DNA from: Pirellulales bacterium
Lineage (GTDB): Bacteria; Planctomycetota; Planctomycetia; Pirellulales; JAEUIK01
DNA length: 64,000 nt
Direction: 5' to 3'
NCBI GenBank assembly: GCA_019636335.1
Contig: JAHBXR010000010.1
Coordinates: 124,001 to 188,000 of the forward strand
A program made the position numbers and the translations under genes. This document shows, one piece after another, positions 55,265 to 63,500 of the stretch; position 1 is the stretch's first letter; each line of letters starts with the position of its first letter. The notes under the pieces were generated by a model that was not told the DNA's origin, did no database searches, and saw only the letters and a program-made list of their open reading frames with translations.

Positions 55265-55930
55265 CTAGAAGGTCACCGGGTGTTGCGGCAACACGAAGGG
55301 GGCCGGCGCCGTTTCTGGCCGCTCGTCGCGCATCGCGGGGCGCGGGCTGCGCGATGCGATCCCGCACGTCTGCAAATAGGCCGCCAGCAATTCGTAACCG
55401 TGCTCAGTAAGGATCGATTCGGGGTGGAACTGTAGTCCCACCAGCGGCAACTCACGATGCGCGAGCGCCATGACGGCGCCGTCGGTCGTCGTCGCCGTTA
55501 TCTCCAACTCTGCCGGCAGCGTCGCGGGATCGACCACCAGCGAATGATAGCGTCCGACGACCAGCGGGTTGGGCAAGCCGGTAAAAATGCCCCGTTCGCC
55601 GTGGCGCACTTGCGAGGCCCGACCATGTACCGGTTCTCTCGCGCGCACGATGTTCGCGCCGAATGCCTCGGCGATGGCTTGATGTCCCAGGCAGATCCCC
55701 AGGATCGGCAGCTCCCGGTACAGCTCGCGCACGAGGTCGAGCGAACAGCCCGCTTCGCGCGGCGTGCAAGGACCGGGAGAAAGCACCACCACGGCAGGAC
55801 GCAACCGCCGCACGCCGGCGACATCGATCGCGTCGTTCCTGACCGCGTGCGTCGACTGACCCAACCGCTCGAAGTAGCGCGCCAGGTTGTGGACGAAGCT
55901 ATCGTAGTTATCGATCAGCAGAATGGACAT
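55265..55930 (-). CDS. pabA: Aminodeoxychorismate synthase glutaminase subunit
   Basis: 221 residues. A class-I glutamine amidotransferase: LLIDNYDSFVHNLARYF, the oxyanion/catalytic Cys motif LGICLGHQAIAEAFGA, and the catalytic His-Glu in LQFHPESILTEHG. It supplies ammonia to PabB. The sequence fits either PabA or TrpG; its place between pabB and the beta-RFAP synthase gene, and no trp gene nearby, point to PabA. Start at 55930 lies just before the conserved N-terminus; an upstream extension into pabB is unlikely. The last about 25 residues are a Pro/Arg-rich tail. Confidence 0.92.
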   Translation of the reverse strand: MSILLIDNYDSFVHNLARYFERLGQSTHAVRNDAIDVAGVRRLRPAVVVLSPGPCTPREAGCSLDLVRELYRELPILGICLGHQAIAEAFGANIVRAREPVHGRASQVRHGERGIFTGLPNPLVVGRYHSLVVDPATLPAELEITATTTDGAVMALAHRELPLVGLQFHPESILTEHGYELLAAYLQTCGIASRSPRPAMRDERPETAPAPFVLPQHPVTF

Positions 55931-55973
55931 GCGAGTCGGGTAGGAAGCGGGCGAGTCGCGATTCAGAATACCC

Positions 55974-57407
55974 TCAGACCAGGGCCCGTAACATCCCCTC
56001 GGCCTTGTCCCAGGTCTCCGCATACTCGCGTTCGGGCACCGATGGAGCGACGATTCCGCCCCCGACGGGCAGTTGCCACCAACCGCGCGAGGCCGTCACG
56101 GTGCGAATGAGAATGTTCGCGTCGAACGTGCCGTCGAAGCCGAGATATCCCAAGGCGCCGCAGTAGGGCCCTCGCGCAACGCGTTCCAGCTCGGCGATGA
56201 TTTCCATCGCGCGCACCTTCGGAGCGCCGGTGATCGATCCCCCCGGAAAGGCCGCACGCAACAGATCGAGCGCCGTCCGGCCCGGCAACAATGTTCCCTC
56301 AACGACGGAAACCAGGTGCTGCACGAACTCATACAGTTCGAGTCGACATAGCTCCGAGACGCGCACGCTCTCCGGCCGACAGACCCGCGACAGATCGTTC
56401 CGCAACAGATCGACGATCATCACGTTCTCGGCGCGATCCTTGTCGCTGGCCCGCAATTCGTCGGCCGTGAAGAGATCGGCCTCCGGCGAGCTTGATCGTC
56501 GGCGCGTCCCTTTGATCGGCCGTGCCTCGACCTGACCATCGCAGACGCGGAGGAAGCGTTCGGGCGAGGCGCTGGCGATTTGCGTCTCGCCCAGATCGAA
56601 ATAGGCGGCGAACGTCGCCGGGTTGCGGCGGCGCAATCTCAGGTACAACTCCGCGGCGTGGTCGCCCGCAGGATACAACAGACGCTGCGCCAGGTTGACC
56701 TGAAAGATGTCCCCCGCGCGAATGTACTCGATTGCCCGGGCGACGGCGTCGAGGTATCCCTCGCGCGAGAAATTGCTGGCGAGCCCCGGCATCCCGCCCA
56801 CGGCGTATTGCGGAGCGAGCGCCTCGATCGGCAGCGTCCCAGCACGATGCTCGATCGTATGGGGCGGACAGTCTTCGCCGGTCGTCAACCATGCCCGCAT
56901 TTGAGCCAACCGATTGCGGGCTCGGCGCTCGCGCCGCGCGGGCCCAGTCTCGGGCCAGCCCTGCGAGATGATCCACGCGCGGTTCTCGGCATGATCGCAG
57001 GCCACGACGACGTCGTAGAGCCCAACGGCCAGGCAGGGCACCTCGAACTCGTCGAACTGGGGCGAGGGAATACGCTCGAGTTGCCTCCCCAGGTCGTAGC
57101 TGAACAGCCCAGCGGCACCCCCTTGAAACGGCGGCAGCCCCGGCACCGTGACAGAGACATGCCGCCGCAGGCGTTCCGCCAGCCGCTCGAGCGCCCCTCG
57201 TTCGTCCACGCGAGCGACAAGAAACTCGAACGGATCGGCCGCCAGGAACGAGTAGCGCCCCAGCTCGTTCTCGCGCCGCGCGCTATCGAAAAAAACGCAG
57301 TGCGGCAGCGACCAGAGCCGGCGAAACAGCGACTCGGTATCCGGCACGGGCAGAAGTTGCTCGACCAATGGCAGAGTCTGTGCCGAGGATTGCAGCGGCG
57401 TGACCAT
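55974..57407 (-). CDS. pabB: Aminodeoxychorismate synthase component I
   Basis: 477 residues. Converts chorismate and PabA-derived ammonia to 4-amino-4-deoxychorismate. Chorismate-binding motifs: GDIFQVNLAQRL, the diagnostic EARPIKGTRRR in which the lysine marks PabB (TrpE has Ala), DKDRAENVMIVDLLRNDLSRV, and GGSITGAPKVRAMEII. The ATG overlaps the stop of the DHPS-like gene by one base (TGATG). The next enzyme, aminodeoxychorismate lyase (pabC), is not seen in the window. Confidence 0.95.
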   Translation of the reverse strand: MVTPLQSSAQTLPLVEQLLPVPDTESLFRRLWSLPHCVFFDSARRENELGRYSFLAADPFEFLVARVDERGALERLAERLRRHVSVTVPGLPPFQGGAAGLFSYDLGRQLERIPSPQFDEFEVPCLAVGLYDVVVACDHAENRAWIISQGWPETGPARRERRARNRLAQMRAWLTTGEDCPPHTIEHRAGTLPIEALAPQYAVGGMPGLASNFSREGYLDAVARAIEYIRAGDIFQVNLAQRLLYPAGDHAAELYLRLRRRNPATFAAYFDLGETQIASASPERFLRVCDGQVEARPIKGTRRRSSSPEADLFTADELRASDKDRAENVMIVDLLRNDLSRVCRPESVRVSELCRLELYEFVQHLVSVVEGTLLPGRTALDLLRAAFPGGSITGAPKVRAMEIIAELERVARGPYCGALGYLGFDGTFDANILIRTVTASRGWWQLPVGGGIVAPSVPEREYAETWDKAEGMLRALV

Positions 57408-58843
57408 CAGACATCCTCGCTCGCGCTGTCCTCGCTGGAGTGCGACGACGGCTCATCTGTCTTATTCCTTGCCCGCGCGCGGTGGCTTTGCTCCGCGCGC
57501 GTCAAGAATCCCCACTCGAGCGCCTCGTCCTGCCGATAGTCTTTTCCCAACGTTAGCGCGGTCACGGCCTTGGCCATCTCGTAACCGAGGTAGAACGCAT
57601 GCGACGCATCGAGCGTGCGATTGCCACGCGACGTCATTTCCTGAAACAGCAGGTAGGGGTCTTCGCCGCGCAGGTGCAGGCCGGCGGAAATCAGGTGTAA
57701 CTGGCCCCCTTCGACAAAGAGCCGAAAGTTGTGATCGCGAATCTCGTCAGCCAACCGCGAGAGCGCCTCCTCGCCGAAGGTGTGCGGTTTCGTATCGCGC
57801 AACATGACCAGCCGTGGCTCGACATGCTTGGGGAGCGCACGCTGACGCACCGCGTAATACACCAGGCGCCGCGCGAGATCGCATTCGCGCACCGAACTGC
57901 GAGCCCAATTGATCACTTCGGTCGTCAACACGCTGCGAATGCCCAGTTCTTCGCACACGCCGAGCAAGAGCACGTTCACCCCCGCCGAATCGACGTCGGT
58001 CAGCTCGGTGAGATTGCCGATGCCCATCATCATCTCGGCCTCGGGCATTCGCGCGCGCACCTGCATGTAGCGCTCGAGACTCGCGGCGAAGCCAAAGCCG
58101 ATCGGTTCGAGAATCGGATCGACGCGCAAGCGCACGCCCGCTGTCGCCAGCTGCTCGACTGTCTCTTCCAGCCCCTCGAGCGTGCCCGGCACGTCGGGCA
58201 ACACGACGACCTCGCATCCCCAGTCGGACGCGGCATCGCGATTCGTGTGGTTCACCGACAGCACCAGCTCGGCGCCCGCCTTGGCCGCGGCGGCGATCTC
58301 GACCGTGTTCATACTGTCGATGGAAACGCGATGCCCGGCGTCGCGCAGCGCGCGAACCGCCTCGGCGACTCCGCCCCACGTATCGCCGGGATCGCACCCC
58401 AGATCGATCACGTCTGCCCCCGAAGCGCGCAGGCGCTCTGCCGCGGCGACGATCTCCTCCCGTCTCAGCCGGGGGGCGTGATTGATCTCGGCCAGGATCT
58501 CGATATCGTAGGCGCCATACTCGGCTCGGCCACGCTTGGGCTGGCCGAAGAATTCGTCCAGATCGCGGAGATCCTTGGGCCCGCGTTCGACGGGAAGTCG
58601 CAGCTTCTCCGCGACGATGGCCAATTCGCCCCGGCAGTAGCCGGGCAAGATGACCCGCGTCGCGGCGGCAGGGGGCTCGAGACGCTTCGCCACCCATTCG
58701 GTCGTCATCAGCGCGGCCACGGTGATGCCCAGCACGCCGATCGAATAGTCGAAGCCCACGGCGGGAGCCAACTCCGCCAGTCGCTGCCTCAGGGCGAACT
58801 CGGCCAGTCGACCGGTAACGAAATGAAGGTGCTCGCGCGGCAT
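57407..58843 (-). CDS. Dihydropteroate-synthase-like protein of H4MPT biosynthesis
   Basis: 478 residues. The N-terminal about 135 residues (PREHLHFVTGRLAEFALRQ ... LPGYCRGEL) are a DUF6513-like region. The rest is a TIM barrel related to dihydropteroate synthase: ASGADVIDLGCDPGDTWGG, VSIDSMN, VLSVNHTNRD, and a pterin-type LTELTDVDSAGVN. DHPS-like proteins with this domain are found with H4MPT genes and are thought to join the pterin with beta-RFAP instead of pABA. Here it lies between an SDR gene and pabB, supporting that. A short, charged C-terminal tail follows. Start 58843 is chosen by the conserved N-terminus. Confidence 0.85.
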   Translation of the reverse strand: MPREHLHFVTGRLAEFALRQRLAELAPAVGFDYSIGVLGITVAALMTTEWVAKRLEPPAAATRVILPGYCRGELAIVAEKLRLPVERGPKDLRDLDEFFGQPKRGRAEYGAYDIEILAEINHAPRLRREEIVAAAERLRASGADVIDLGCDPGDTWGGVAEAVRALRDAGHRVSIDSMNTVEIAAAAKAGAELVLSVNHTNRDAASDWGCEVVVLPDVPGTLEGLEETVEQLATAGVRLRVDPILEPIGFGFAASLERYMQVRARMPEAEMMMGIGNLTELTDVDSAGVNVLLLGVCEELGIRSVLTTEVINWARSSVRECDLARRLVYYAVRQRALPKHVEPRLVMLRDTKPHTFGEEALSRLADEIRDHNFRLFVEGGQLHLISAGLHLRGEDPYLLFQEMTSRGNRTLDASHAFYLGYEMAKAVTALTLGKDYRQDEALEWGFLTRAEQSHRARARNKTDEPSSHSSEDSASEDV

Positions 58844-58851
58844 ATCGTCGT

Positions 58852-59625
58852 TCACGATTCTTGGAAGCCGCCGTTGACCGCCCAGACCTGGCCGGTGACG
58901 AAACTCGATTCCTCGGAGACCAGGAACCGCGCGGTCCGGGCAACATCGCTCGGTTCGCCCCAGCGTCCCAGTTGTGCTTCGCGCTTCGCGCGTTCCTGCC
59001 AGGCGGCCGAGGCGGTCTCGCCCCAGCTTGTCTTGATCCAGCCCGGCGCGAGACAGTTGATGCGTACCTCGGGGGCCAGCGAGAGCGCCAGGCTCTTCGT
59101 ATGTGCCATGACCGCCCCCTTCGAGGCCCCGAACAATTCGCCGCTGTCGCCGGCCATGCCGTGATCGGCCTGGTCCCAACCGATGTTGAGCAGCACGCCG
59201 CGTCCCCGCGCCTTCATGCGGCGCCCCACCTCACGCGCCAGCCGCAGCGACGCCGTGACGTCGACGCGCCACAGCGCCTCGAGCTTTTGCTCGAACGTCC
59301 AGCGCGTGGCCTCGCCCGTCAACAGATCGACGCCGGCACAGTTGATCCAGATATCGAGCGAGCCGCGCCACTGCCACGCCTCCTCCGCCAGGCGGTCTTG
59401 CTCGGCCGGTTCGGCAAGATCGGCCATGAAGACCTGCGACTGGCGGCCGGACTGGCGAATCTCCGCCGCCGTCTGTTCGGCCCCTTCGCGCGAGCGCCGG
59501 GCGTGTACGACGACGTCGGCGCCGCAGCGGGCCAGTTCGAGCGCGATCGCGCGTCCGATGCCGCTCGATGAACCGGTCACCACGGCAGTTTGCCCGGCGA
59601 GTTGAAATTCGGCAACGTCAGACAT
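58852..59625 (-). CDS. SDR-family protein with altered catalytic residues, first gene of the H4MPT operon
   Basis: 257 residues. A Rossmann-fold SDR with the cofactor motif TGSSSGIGRAI and INCAG, and the C-terminal VTGQVWAVNGGF. At the catalytic site Phe165 replaces the usual Tyr in FGASK (Lys169 kept), and the strand normally giving NISS reads NIGWDQAD. Since the rest is well conserved, the gene is unlikely to be decaying; it may be a pterin-type reductase with different chemistry or a non-catalytic partner. It starts 8 bp ahead of the DHPS-like gene, heading the operon. Start 59625 precedes the fold; longer frames reach 59763. Confidence 0.85.
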   Translation of the reverse strand: MSDVAEFQLAGQTAVVTGSSSGIGRAIALELARCGADVVVHARRSREGAEQTAAEIRQSGRQSQVFMADLAEPAEQDRLAEEAWQWRGSLDIWINCAGVDLLTGEATRWTFEQKLEALWRVDVTASLRLAREVGRRMKARGRGVLLNIGWDQADHGMAGDSGELFGASKGAVMAHTKSLALSLAPEVRINCLAPGWIKTSWGETASAAWQERAKREAQLGRWGEPSDVARTARFLVSEESSFVTGQVWAVNGGFQES

Positions 59626-59890
59626 CGGCCAGGTACGAAAAACCCATAAAAACGGTGCTCTGCCGCGATGGCATGCGACCTTCTCGGTTGTAGTCGGACG
59701 GCCCACAGGGGACAAGGAGCGAGTTCGCGTGCCCGGCCCGTGTCGTACACTTGGGCGGTCCACCGAATTGATTCGGGCGGCCCCCCGATTTAACCTGCCC
59801 TCAATCTGTTATGATGCTCCGTTTCGTGCCGAGCTGGTCGGCCACTCTCTTCTCAGACCTGGACTGACATCATCGCCGACTTCCGCGCTT
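59626..59890. promoter_or_regulatory. Divergent promoter region of the H4MPT operon and the FabD-like gene
   Basis: A 265-bp region with the two transcription units facing away. TTATGAT near 59810 could be a -10 for the plus-strand gene, but no good -35 accompanies it. No clear minus-strand promoter was found. Confidence 0.35.
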
Positions 59891-61054
59891 ATGGCTGATA
59901 TCCCCAAAGAACGACTCAATTTCAAGGATCGGTTGTCGACCGCCGCTTTTGCCTTCCGTGGCTACAACGTGACCAATCACGGGCGCAGCCTCGAGCTGCT
60001 GAACCACCCGGCCTACGGTCCGATCGTCGAGCGACATCTGCGCGAAGCGGGCGAGGTGGCCTCGGACGCGACGCACGAGCACCTCGATCTCATCGCCACG
60101 GTGCGCAACCAGGGCGAGAGCACGCTCGAAACCTTTGCGGCCGATATCTCAGTCATCGTGGCGGTGGAGCTCGCCCAGCTCGAGATCCTGCGCGAGTTCT
60201 TCGGCATCGACTGGGTCAAGGGCAAGCTGGCGTTCGGCTACAGCCTGGGGGAAGTGGCCGCCCTCATCGGCTGTGGCGTGTACGAGATGCGGCACATCGT
60301 GCCGGCTCCCGTGGCTATGGCCCGCGAATGCGCCGAACTGGGGCGCGACGTGACGATGGGAGTTGTCTTCTCGCGCGGGCCGGAGCTCGATGTCGACGCC
60401 GTGCGCCGCTTGTGCCTCGAGATCAACGCCGAGGGAGAAGGGGTGATCGCCATCTCCTCCTACCTGTCTCCCAACACGGTGCTTGTGCTAGGGCAGGGGA
60501 CCACGGTCGAGCGATTCCAACGCCGCATGCACGAGCTGATGCCCAAGCAGGTTCACCTGCGCAAGAACAGCCATCGTTGGCCGCCGCTGCATACGCCGAT
60601 CCTGTGGGAAAAGCGCTTGGTGAATCGCGCGGCGTTCGACATGCACACGATGCCCGGCGGGTTCATCAAGCCCCCCATCCCGATCGTCTCGCTCGTCACC
60701 GGCAAGGTGAGCTACAACGACTACAACAGCCGCGAGATATTGAACCGCTGGATCGACCACCCGCAACGGCTCTGGGACGCGGTGTGCGAAACGCTCTCCT
60801 CCGGCGTGGAGACGGTCGTCCACGTCGGCCCCGAGCCGAACCTGATCCTGGCGACCTTTAAGCGTCTGAGCGACAACGTCGAGGTGCAATTGAAGGGGCG
60901 CTCGCTGAACAGTTTTGGCCTGCGGGCCATGTCGCGCGTCGCCCGCCGCCCCTGGCTCACTAAAATGCTCTCGTCCCGGGCAGCCCTGCTGCGAGCCCCC
61001 TTCATCGAGCACATCGTGTTGGAAGACTGGCTGCTCGAGCAACAGGTGCCGTAG
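59891..61054 (+). CDS. FabD-like acyltransferase (malonyl transferase family) with variant motif
   Basis: 387 residues. The acyltransferase fold is recognisable: FAADISVIVAVELAQLEIL, the nucleophile segment LAFGYSLGEVAALIGCGV, the AISSYLSPNTVLVLGQG strand and VHVGPEPNLILATF. The nucleophile motif is GYSLGE rather than GHSLGE, and the early LFPGQG loop is absent or very diverged. It may load a malonyl-like group on an ACP, or be a specialised relative. It is longer than E. coli FabD (about 310 residues) because of a C-terminal helical extension ending EDWLLEQQVP, which is the part found again, broken, at 63401-63480. Confidence 0.75.
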   Translation: MADIPKERLNFKDRLSTAAFAFRGYNVTNHGRSLELLNHPAYGPIVERHLREAGEVASDATHEHLDLIATVRNQGESTLETFAADISVIVAVELAQLEILREFFGIDWVKGKLAFGYSLGEVAALIGCGVYEMRHIVPAPVAMARECAELGRDVTMGVVFSRGPELDVDAVRRLCLEINAEGEGVIAISSYLSPNTVLVLGQGTTVERFQRRMHELMPKQVHLRKNSHRWPPLHTPILWEKRLVNRAAFDMHTMPGGFIKPPIPIVSLVTGKVSYNDYNSREILNRWIDHPQRLWDAVCETLSSGVETVVHVGPEPNLILATFKRLSDNVEVQLKGRSLNSFGLRAMSRVARRPWLTKMLSSRAALLRAPFIEHIVLEDWLLEQQVP

Positions 61055-61089
61055 AGACGGTCTTACACGCCTTTGAATGGGGACCATCG

Positions 61090-61530
61090 ATGACCCGATT
61101 CCCCCGGCCAGCTCGAGTGGTGGCTCGTCTCGAACATTTTGCCAGCCTACTCGGCTGGCACGACCTGCGATCCCGCAATCACTTGTTCGACGACTGGACA
61201 AGGGTCGTATGGTATGAGTCAGGCCACGCGACAGGTGGTCGCCAGTACTTCGCCCTGCAAATCAACGAGCATCCCATCGGATCAACGGACTGCTTCGCCG
61301 CGGCAGTCCACTGCCTGAAGTACCGCATTTGCTCGGGAGTTCACTCGTTCCCGTGTCGCACGCTCCGCGAAGCGCAATCGGAAGCCAAGCGATTGCACAC
61401 CTGGCTTTACCACGCATGGTTCGCCACGCCCGCAGCTCGACGCGACTATCGGATCGCTCACCCCGAGTGCGCGGAATACTCCTGGCGCAAGCTGCGCGAG
61501 CAGGGGAAGCCGCACTACCCGACAATCTAA
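61090..61530 (+). CDS. Small hypothetical protein of the accessory patch
   Basis: 146 residues; not recognised. Rich in His, Tyr, Trp and Arg (VVWYESGHATGGRQYFALQI, AKRLHTWLYHAWFATPA). No signal, membrane segment or known motif. It starts 35 bp after the FabD-like gene and ends at the edge of the AT-rich operator array of hipBA, so it may have arrived with that module. Confidence 0.5.
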   Translation: MTRFPRPARVVARLEHFASLLGWHDLRSRNHLFDDWTRVVWYESGHATGGRQYFALQINEHPIGSTDCFAAAVHCLKYRICSGVHSFPCRTLREAQSEAKRLHTWLYHAWFATPAARRDYRIAHPECAEYSWRKLREQGKPHYPTI

Positions 61531-61540
61531 ATCAAAGCAA

Positions 61541-61683
61541 ATATAATGCGCATTTTAGTGCGCTTTGATTGGATTTTATGGATATAAAGAGCATTATAAT
61601 GCGCTTTCAATAACTATTATTACTGCGCATAAAAGTGCGCTTAGTGCTACAATTCAGCATCAAAGCGCACGATTGTGAGCACT
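61541..61683. promoter_or_regulatory. AT-rich operator array upstream of hipBA
   Basis: A markedly AT-rich stretch in GC-rich DNA. Two near-identical 16-bp sites GCGCA-N6-TGCGC occur at 61548-61563 (core TTTTAG) and 61625-61640 (core TAAAAG). Another half-site ATGCGCTTT is at about 61599, and a 12-bp inverted pair GTGCGCTTTGAT (61558-61569) / ATCAAAGCGCAC (61659-61670) brackets them. AT-rich flanks supply likely -35/-10 elements (e.g. TATAAT at about 61594). This is the expected layout for a HipB autorepressor region. Confidence 0.75.
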
Positions 61684-62025
61684 ATGAGTATCATCGATCT
61701 GAGCAACGACGCCCTCCTCGCCGAACTGGGCGACCGGCTGCGCCGTGCCCGCCTCAACAAAAACCTGACCCAAGGGGACCTGGCGCGTCAGGCGGGCATT
61801 GCCCGTCGCACGCTGCAAAAGGCCGAGGAAGGGGATTCGCCCACGCTCGAAACCGTCATCGCCATCTTGCGCGCCCTGGGCGAGTTGGCCCAGCTCGACC
61901 TGTTTCTGCCGCCTCCGCCTCCAAGCCCACTCGAGTTGGCCAAACAACGGGGCTCGCTACGGCAACGGGCTACGAGCCCGAAGAAGGCAAAGCCCCCCAC
62001 GAAAACCTGGCGCTGGAAGAACTGA
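61684..62025 (+). CDS. hipB: HipB-like antitoxin / XRE-family repressor
   Basis: 113 residues. Residues about 12-70 are an XRE helix-turn-helix: LGDRLRRARLNKNLTQGDLARQAGIARRTLQKAEEG. The end is a proline run (LPPPPPSPLELAKQRG) and a basic tail. HipB both represses its operon and neutralises HipA; dimers bind palindromes as in the array just upstream. The start ATG at 61684 is preferred, with GTG 61675 nearby. HipA follows after 2 bp. Confidence 0.88.
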   Translation: MSIIDLSNDALLAELGDRLRRARLNKNLTQGDLARQAGIARRTLQKAEEGDSPTLETVIAILRALGELAQLDLFLPPPPPSPLELAKQRGSLRQRATSPKKAKPPTKTWRWKN

Positions 62026-62027
62026 CC

Positions 62028-63344
62028 ATGCCCGTCGACGTGGCCACGGTCCAGCTTTGGGGGAACGAGATCGGCGCTGTCTCTTGGAACAGCGAACGCG
62101 AGCTTGCCGCTTTCGAATACGCGCGCGATTTTCGCGACAGCGGCATCGAGCTCGCCCCGCGAACGATGCCCCTCGGCCCCACGATCTATTCCTTCCCCGC
62201 GCTGGCCAAACCATCCTTTCACGGCTTGCCCGGCATACTGGCCGACTGCCTGCCCGACAAGTTCGGCAGCTTGCTGATCGACGAATGGCTGGTGCGTCAG
62301 GGGCGCTCGCCCGGCAGTTTTAATCCCGTCGAACGACTCTGCTATCTCGGCTCGCGCGGCCTGGGCGCCTTGGAATTCCGGCCGGCGATCCGCGGTGGGC
62401 TTTCGAAGTCCGTTCCCGTCGACGTGGCCGAACTGGTCGAGCTCGCCTCGCAGGTGCTCACTCAGAAGAAGCGGTGGAAGACGAAGCTCCGCGAAAGCCC
62501 ACGCGACCAGGACGCCTTGGCCGACATTCTTCGCGTCGGCACGTCGGCCGGCGGCGCGCGGGCCAAGGCGGTCATCGCCTGGAACGAGGCCACCGGCCAG
62601 GTGCGCTCGGGACAGGTCACCGCCCCCGCGGGCTTCACCTATTGGCTCCTCAAGTTCGATGGCGTCTCCGAGAATCGAGACAAGGAGGTCAACGATCCGC
62701 GAGGATACGGACAGATCGAGTATGCCTACTACTTGATGGCCCTCGAGGCGGGCCTCGCGATGTCGCGCTGCCGCCTGCTGTCGGAAAATGGCCGCCACCA
62801 CTTCATGACGCAGCGTTTCGACCGGACCGACGACGGGCAGAAGCTGTTCATGCAGTCGCTGTGCGCCCTGGGGCACTACGATTTCAATCAGGCGGGCGCC
62901 TACAGCTACGAACAGGCCTTACAAATGGCCGTTGATCTGCAGCTCTCCGTGGATGTGCGCGAGCAACTTTTACGTCGTGCCGTGTTCAATATTTTCGCCC
63001 GGAACCAGGACGACCACACCAAGAACATCGCCTTCCTAATGGACAAGCGAGGTGTCTGGCACCTGGCGCCGGCGTTCGACGTCGTCTATAGCTACAATCC
63101 GGCCGGCCACTGGACCAACCAGCATCAAATGACGCTGAACGGCAAGCGCGATGGCTTTACCCAGGATGATTTTCGCACGGCCGCCAAACGCTTCCGGCTG
63201 TTTCGCGGCAAGCGGCTCGACACGATGCTACGAGAAGTGGACGCCGCCATCGAACGCTGGCCGACCTTCGCCCAAGAGGCGGGCGTTGCAGCGCAGCGTA
63301 CCCGACGAATCGGCGAGAATCACCGACGACTCGCGTCGATGTAG
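62028..63344 (+). CDS. hipA: HipA-family serine/threonine kinase toxin
   Basis: 438 residues, full length. An N-terminal HipA_N-like domain (GNEIGAVSW ... LPDKFGSLLIDEWL) is followed by the kinase: the activation/ATP-site loop GTSAGGARAKAVIAW, LLKFDG, MTQRFDR, the catalytic NIFARNQDDHTKNIAFL (Asp-Asp-His type), and metal-binding LAPAFDVVYS. HipA of E. coli phosphorylates glutamyl-tRNA synthetase and induces dormancy; HipT-like relatives hit other targets, so the target here is open. All catalytic motifs are intact, implying a live toxin held by HipB. Confidence 0.92.
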   Translation: MPVDVATVQLWGNEIGAVSWNSERELAAFEYARDFRDSGIELAPRTMPLGPTIYSFPALAKPSFHGLPGILADCLPDKFGSLLIDEWLVRQGRSPGSFNPVERLCYLGSRGLGALEFRPAIRGGLSKSVPVDVAELVELASQVLTQKKRWKTKLRESPRDQDALADILRVGTSAGGARAKAVIAWNEATGQVRSGQVTAPAGFTYWLLKFDGVSENRDKEVNDPRGYGQIEYAYYLMALEAGLAMSRCRLLSENGRHHFMTQRFDRTDDGQKLFMQSLCALGHYDFNQAGAYSYEQALQMAVDLQLSVDVREQLLRRAVFNIFARNQDDHTKNIAFLMDKRGVWHLAPAFDVVYSYNPAGHWTNQHQMTLNGKRDGFTQDDFRTAAKRFRLFRGKRLDTMLREVDAAIERWPTFAQEAGVAAQRTRRIGENHRRLASM

Positions 63345-63400
63345 CCCCGTGCCGTGCAGCCGTCGATGCCCTACTCCGTCGGCCTGATGGCTCCTTCCCG

Positions 63401-63480
63401 AAGATGCTCTCTTCGAGTGTCATCCTGCTCCGGAGCATATCGTGCTCAACGACTGATTACTCGAGCAGCAGGTGCCCTGA
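63401..63480 (+). pseudogene. Decayed copy of the 3' end of the FabD-like gene
   Basis: The 3' end of the 59891-61054 gene is found again here with changes: KMLSS at 63401-63415, then after a short deletion EHIVLND, a TGA in place of the Trp, and LLEQQVP followed by TGA at 63478-63480. The intact gene reads EHIVLEDWLLEQQVP. The frame is broken twice, so nothing is made from it. Traces further upstream (to about 63375) are weaker. Confidence 0.75.
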
Positions 63481-63500
63481 ATCATTGGCTCTGAAGGAGA

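Noticed and set aside
55265-57407. trpE/trpG anthranilate synthase
   Set aside because: The PIKGT motif marks PabB, no trp gene is near, and the operon uses pABA.
61635-62027. An upstream in-frame extension of hipA
   Set aside because: It overlaps hipB in another frame and gives an Arg/Pro-rich sequence; HipA homology begins at 62028.
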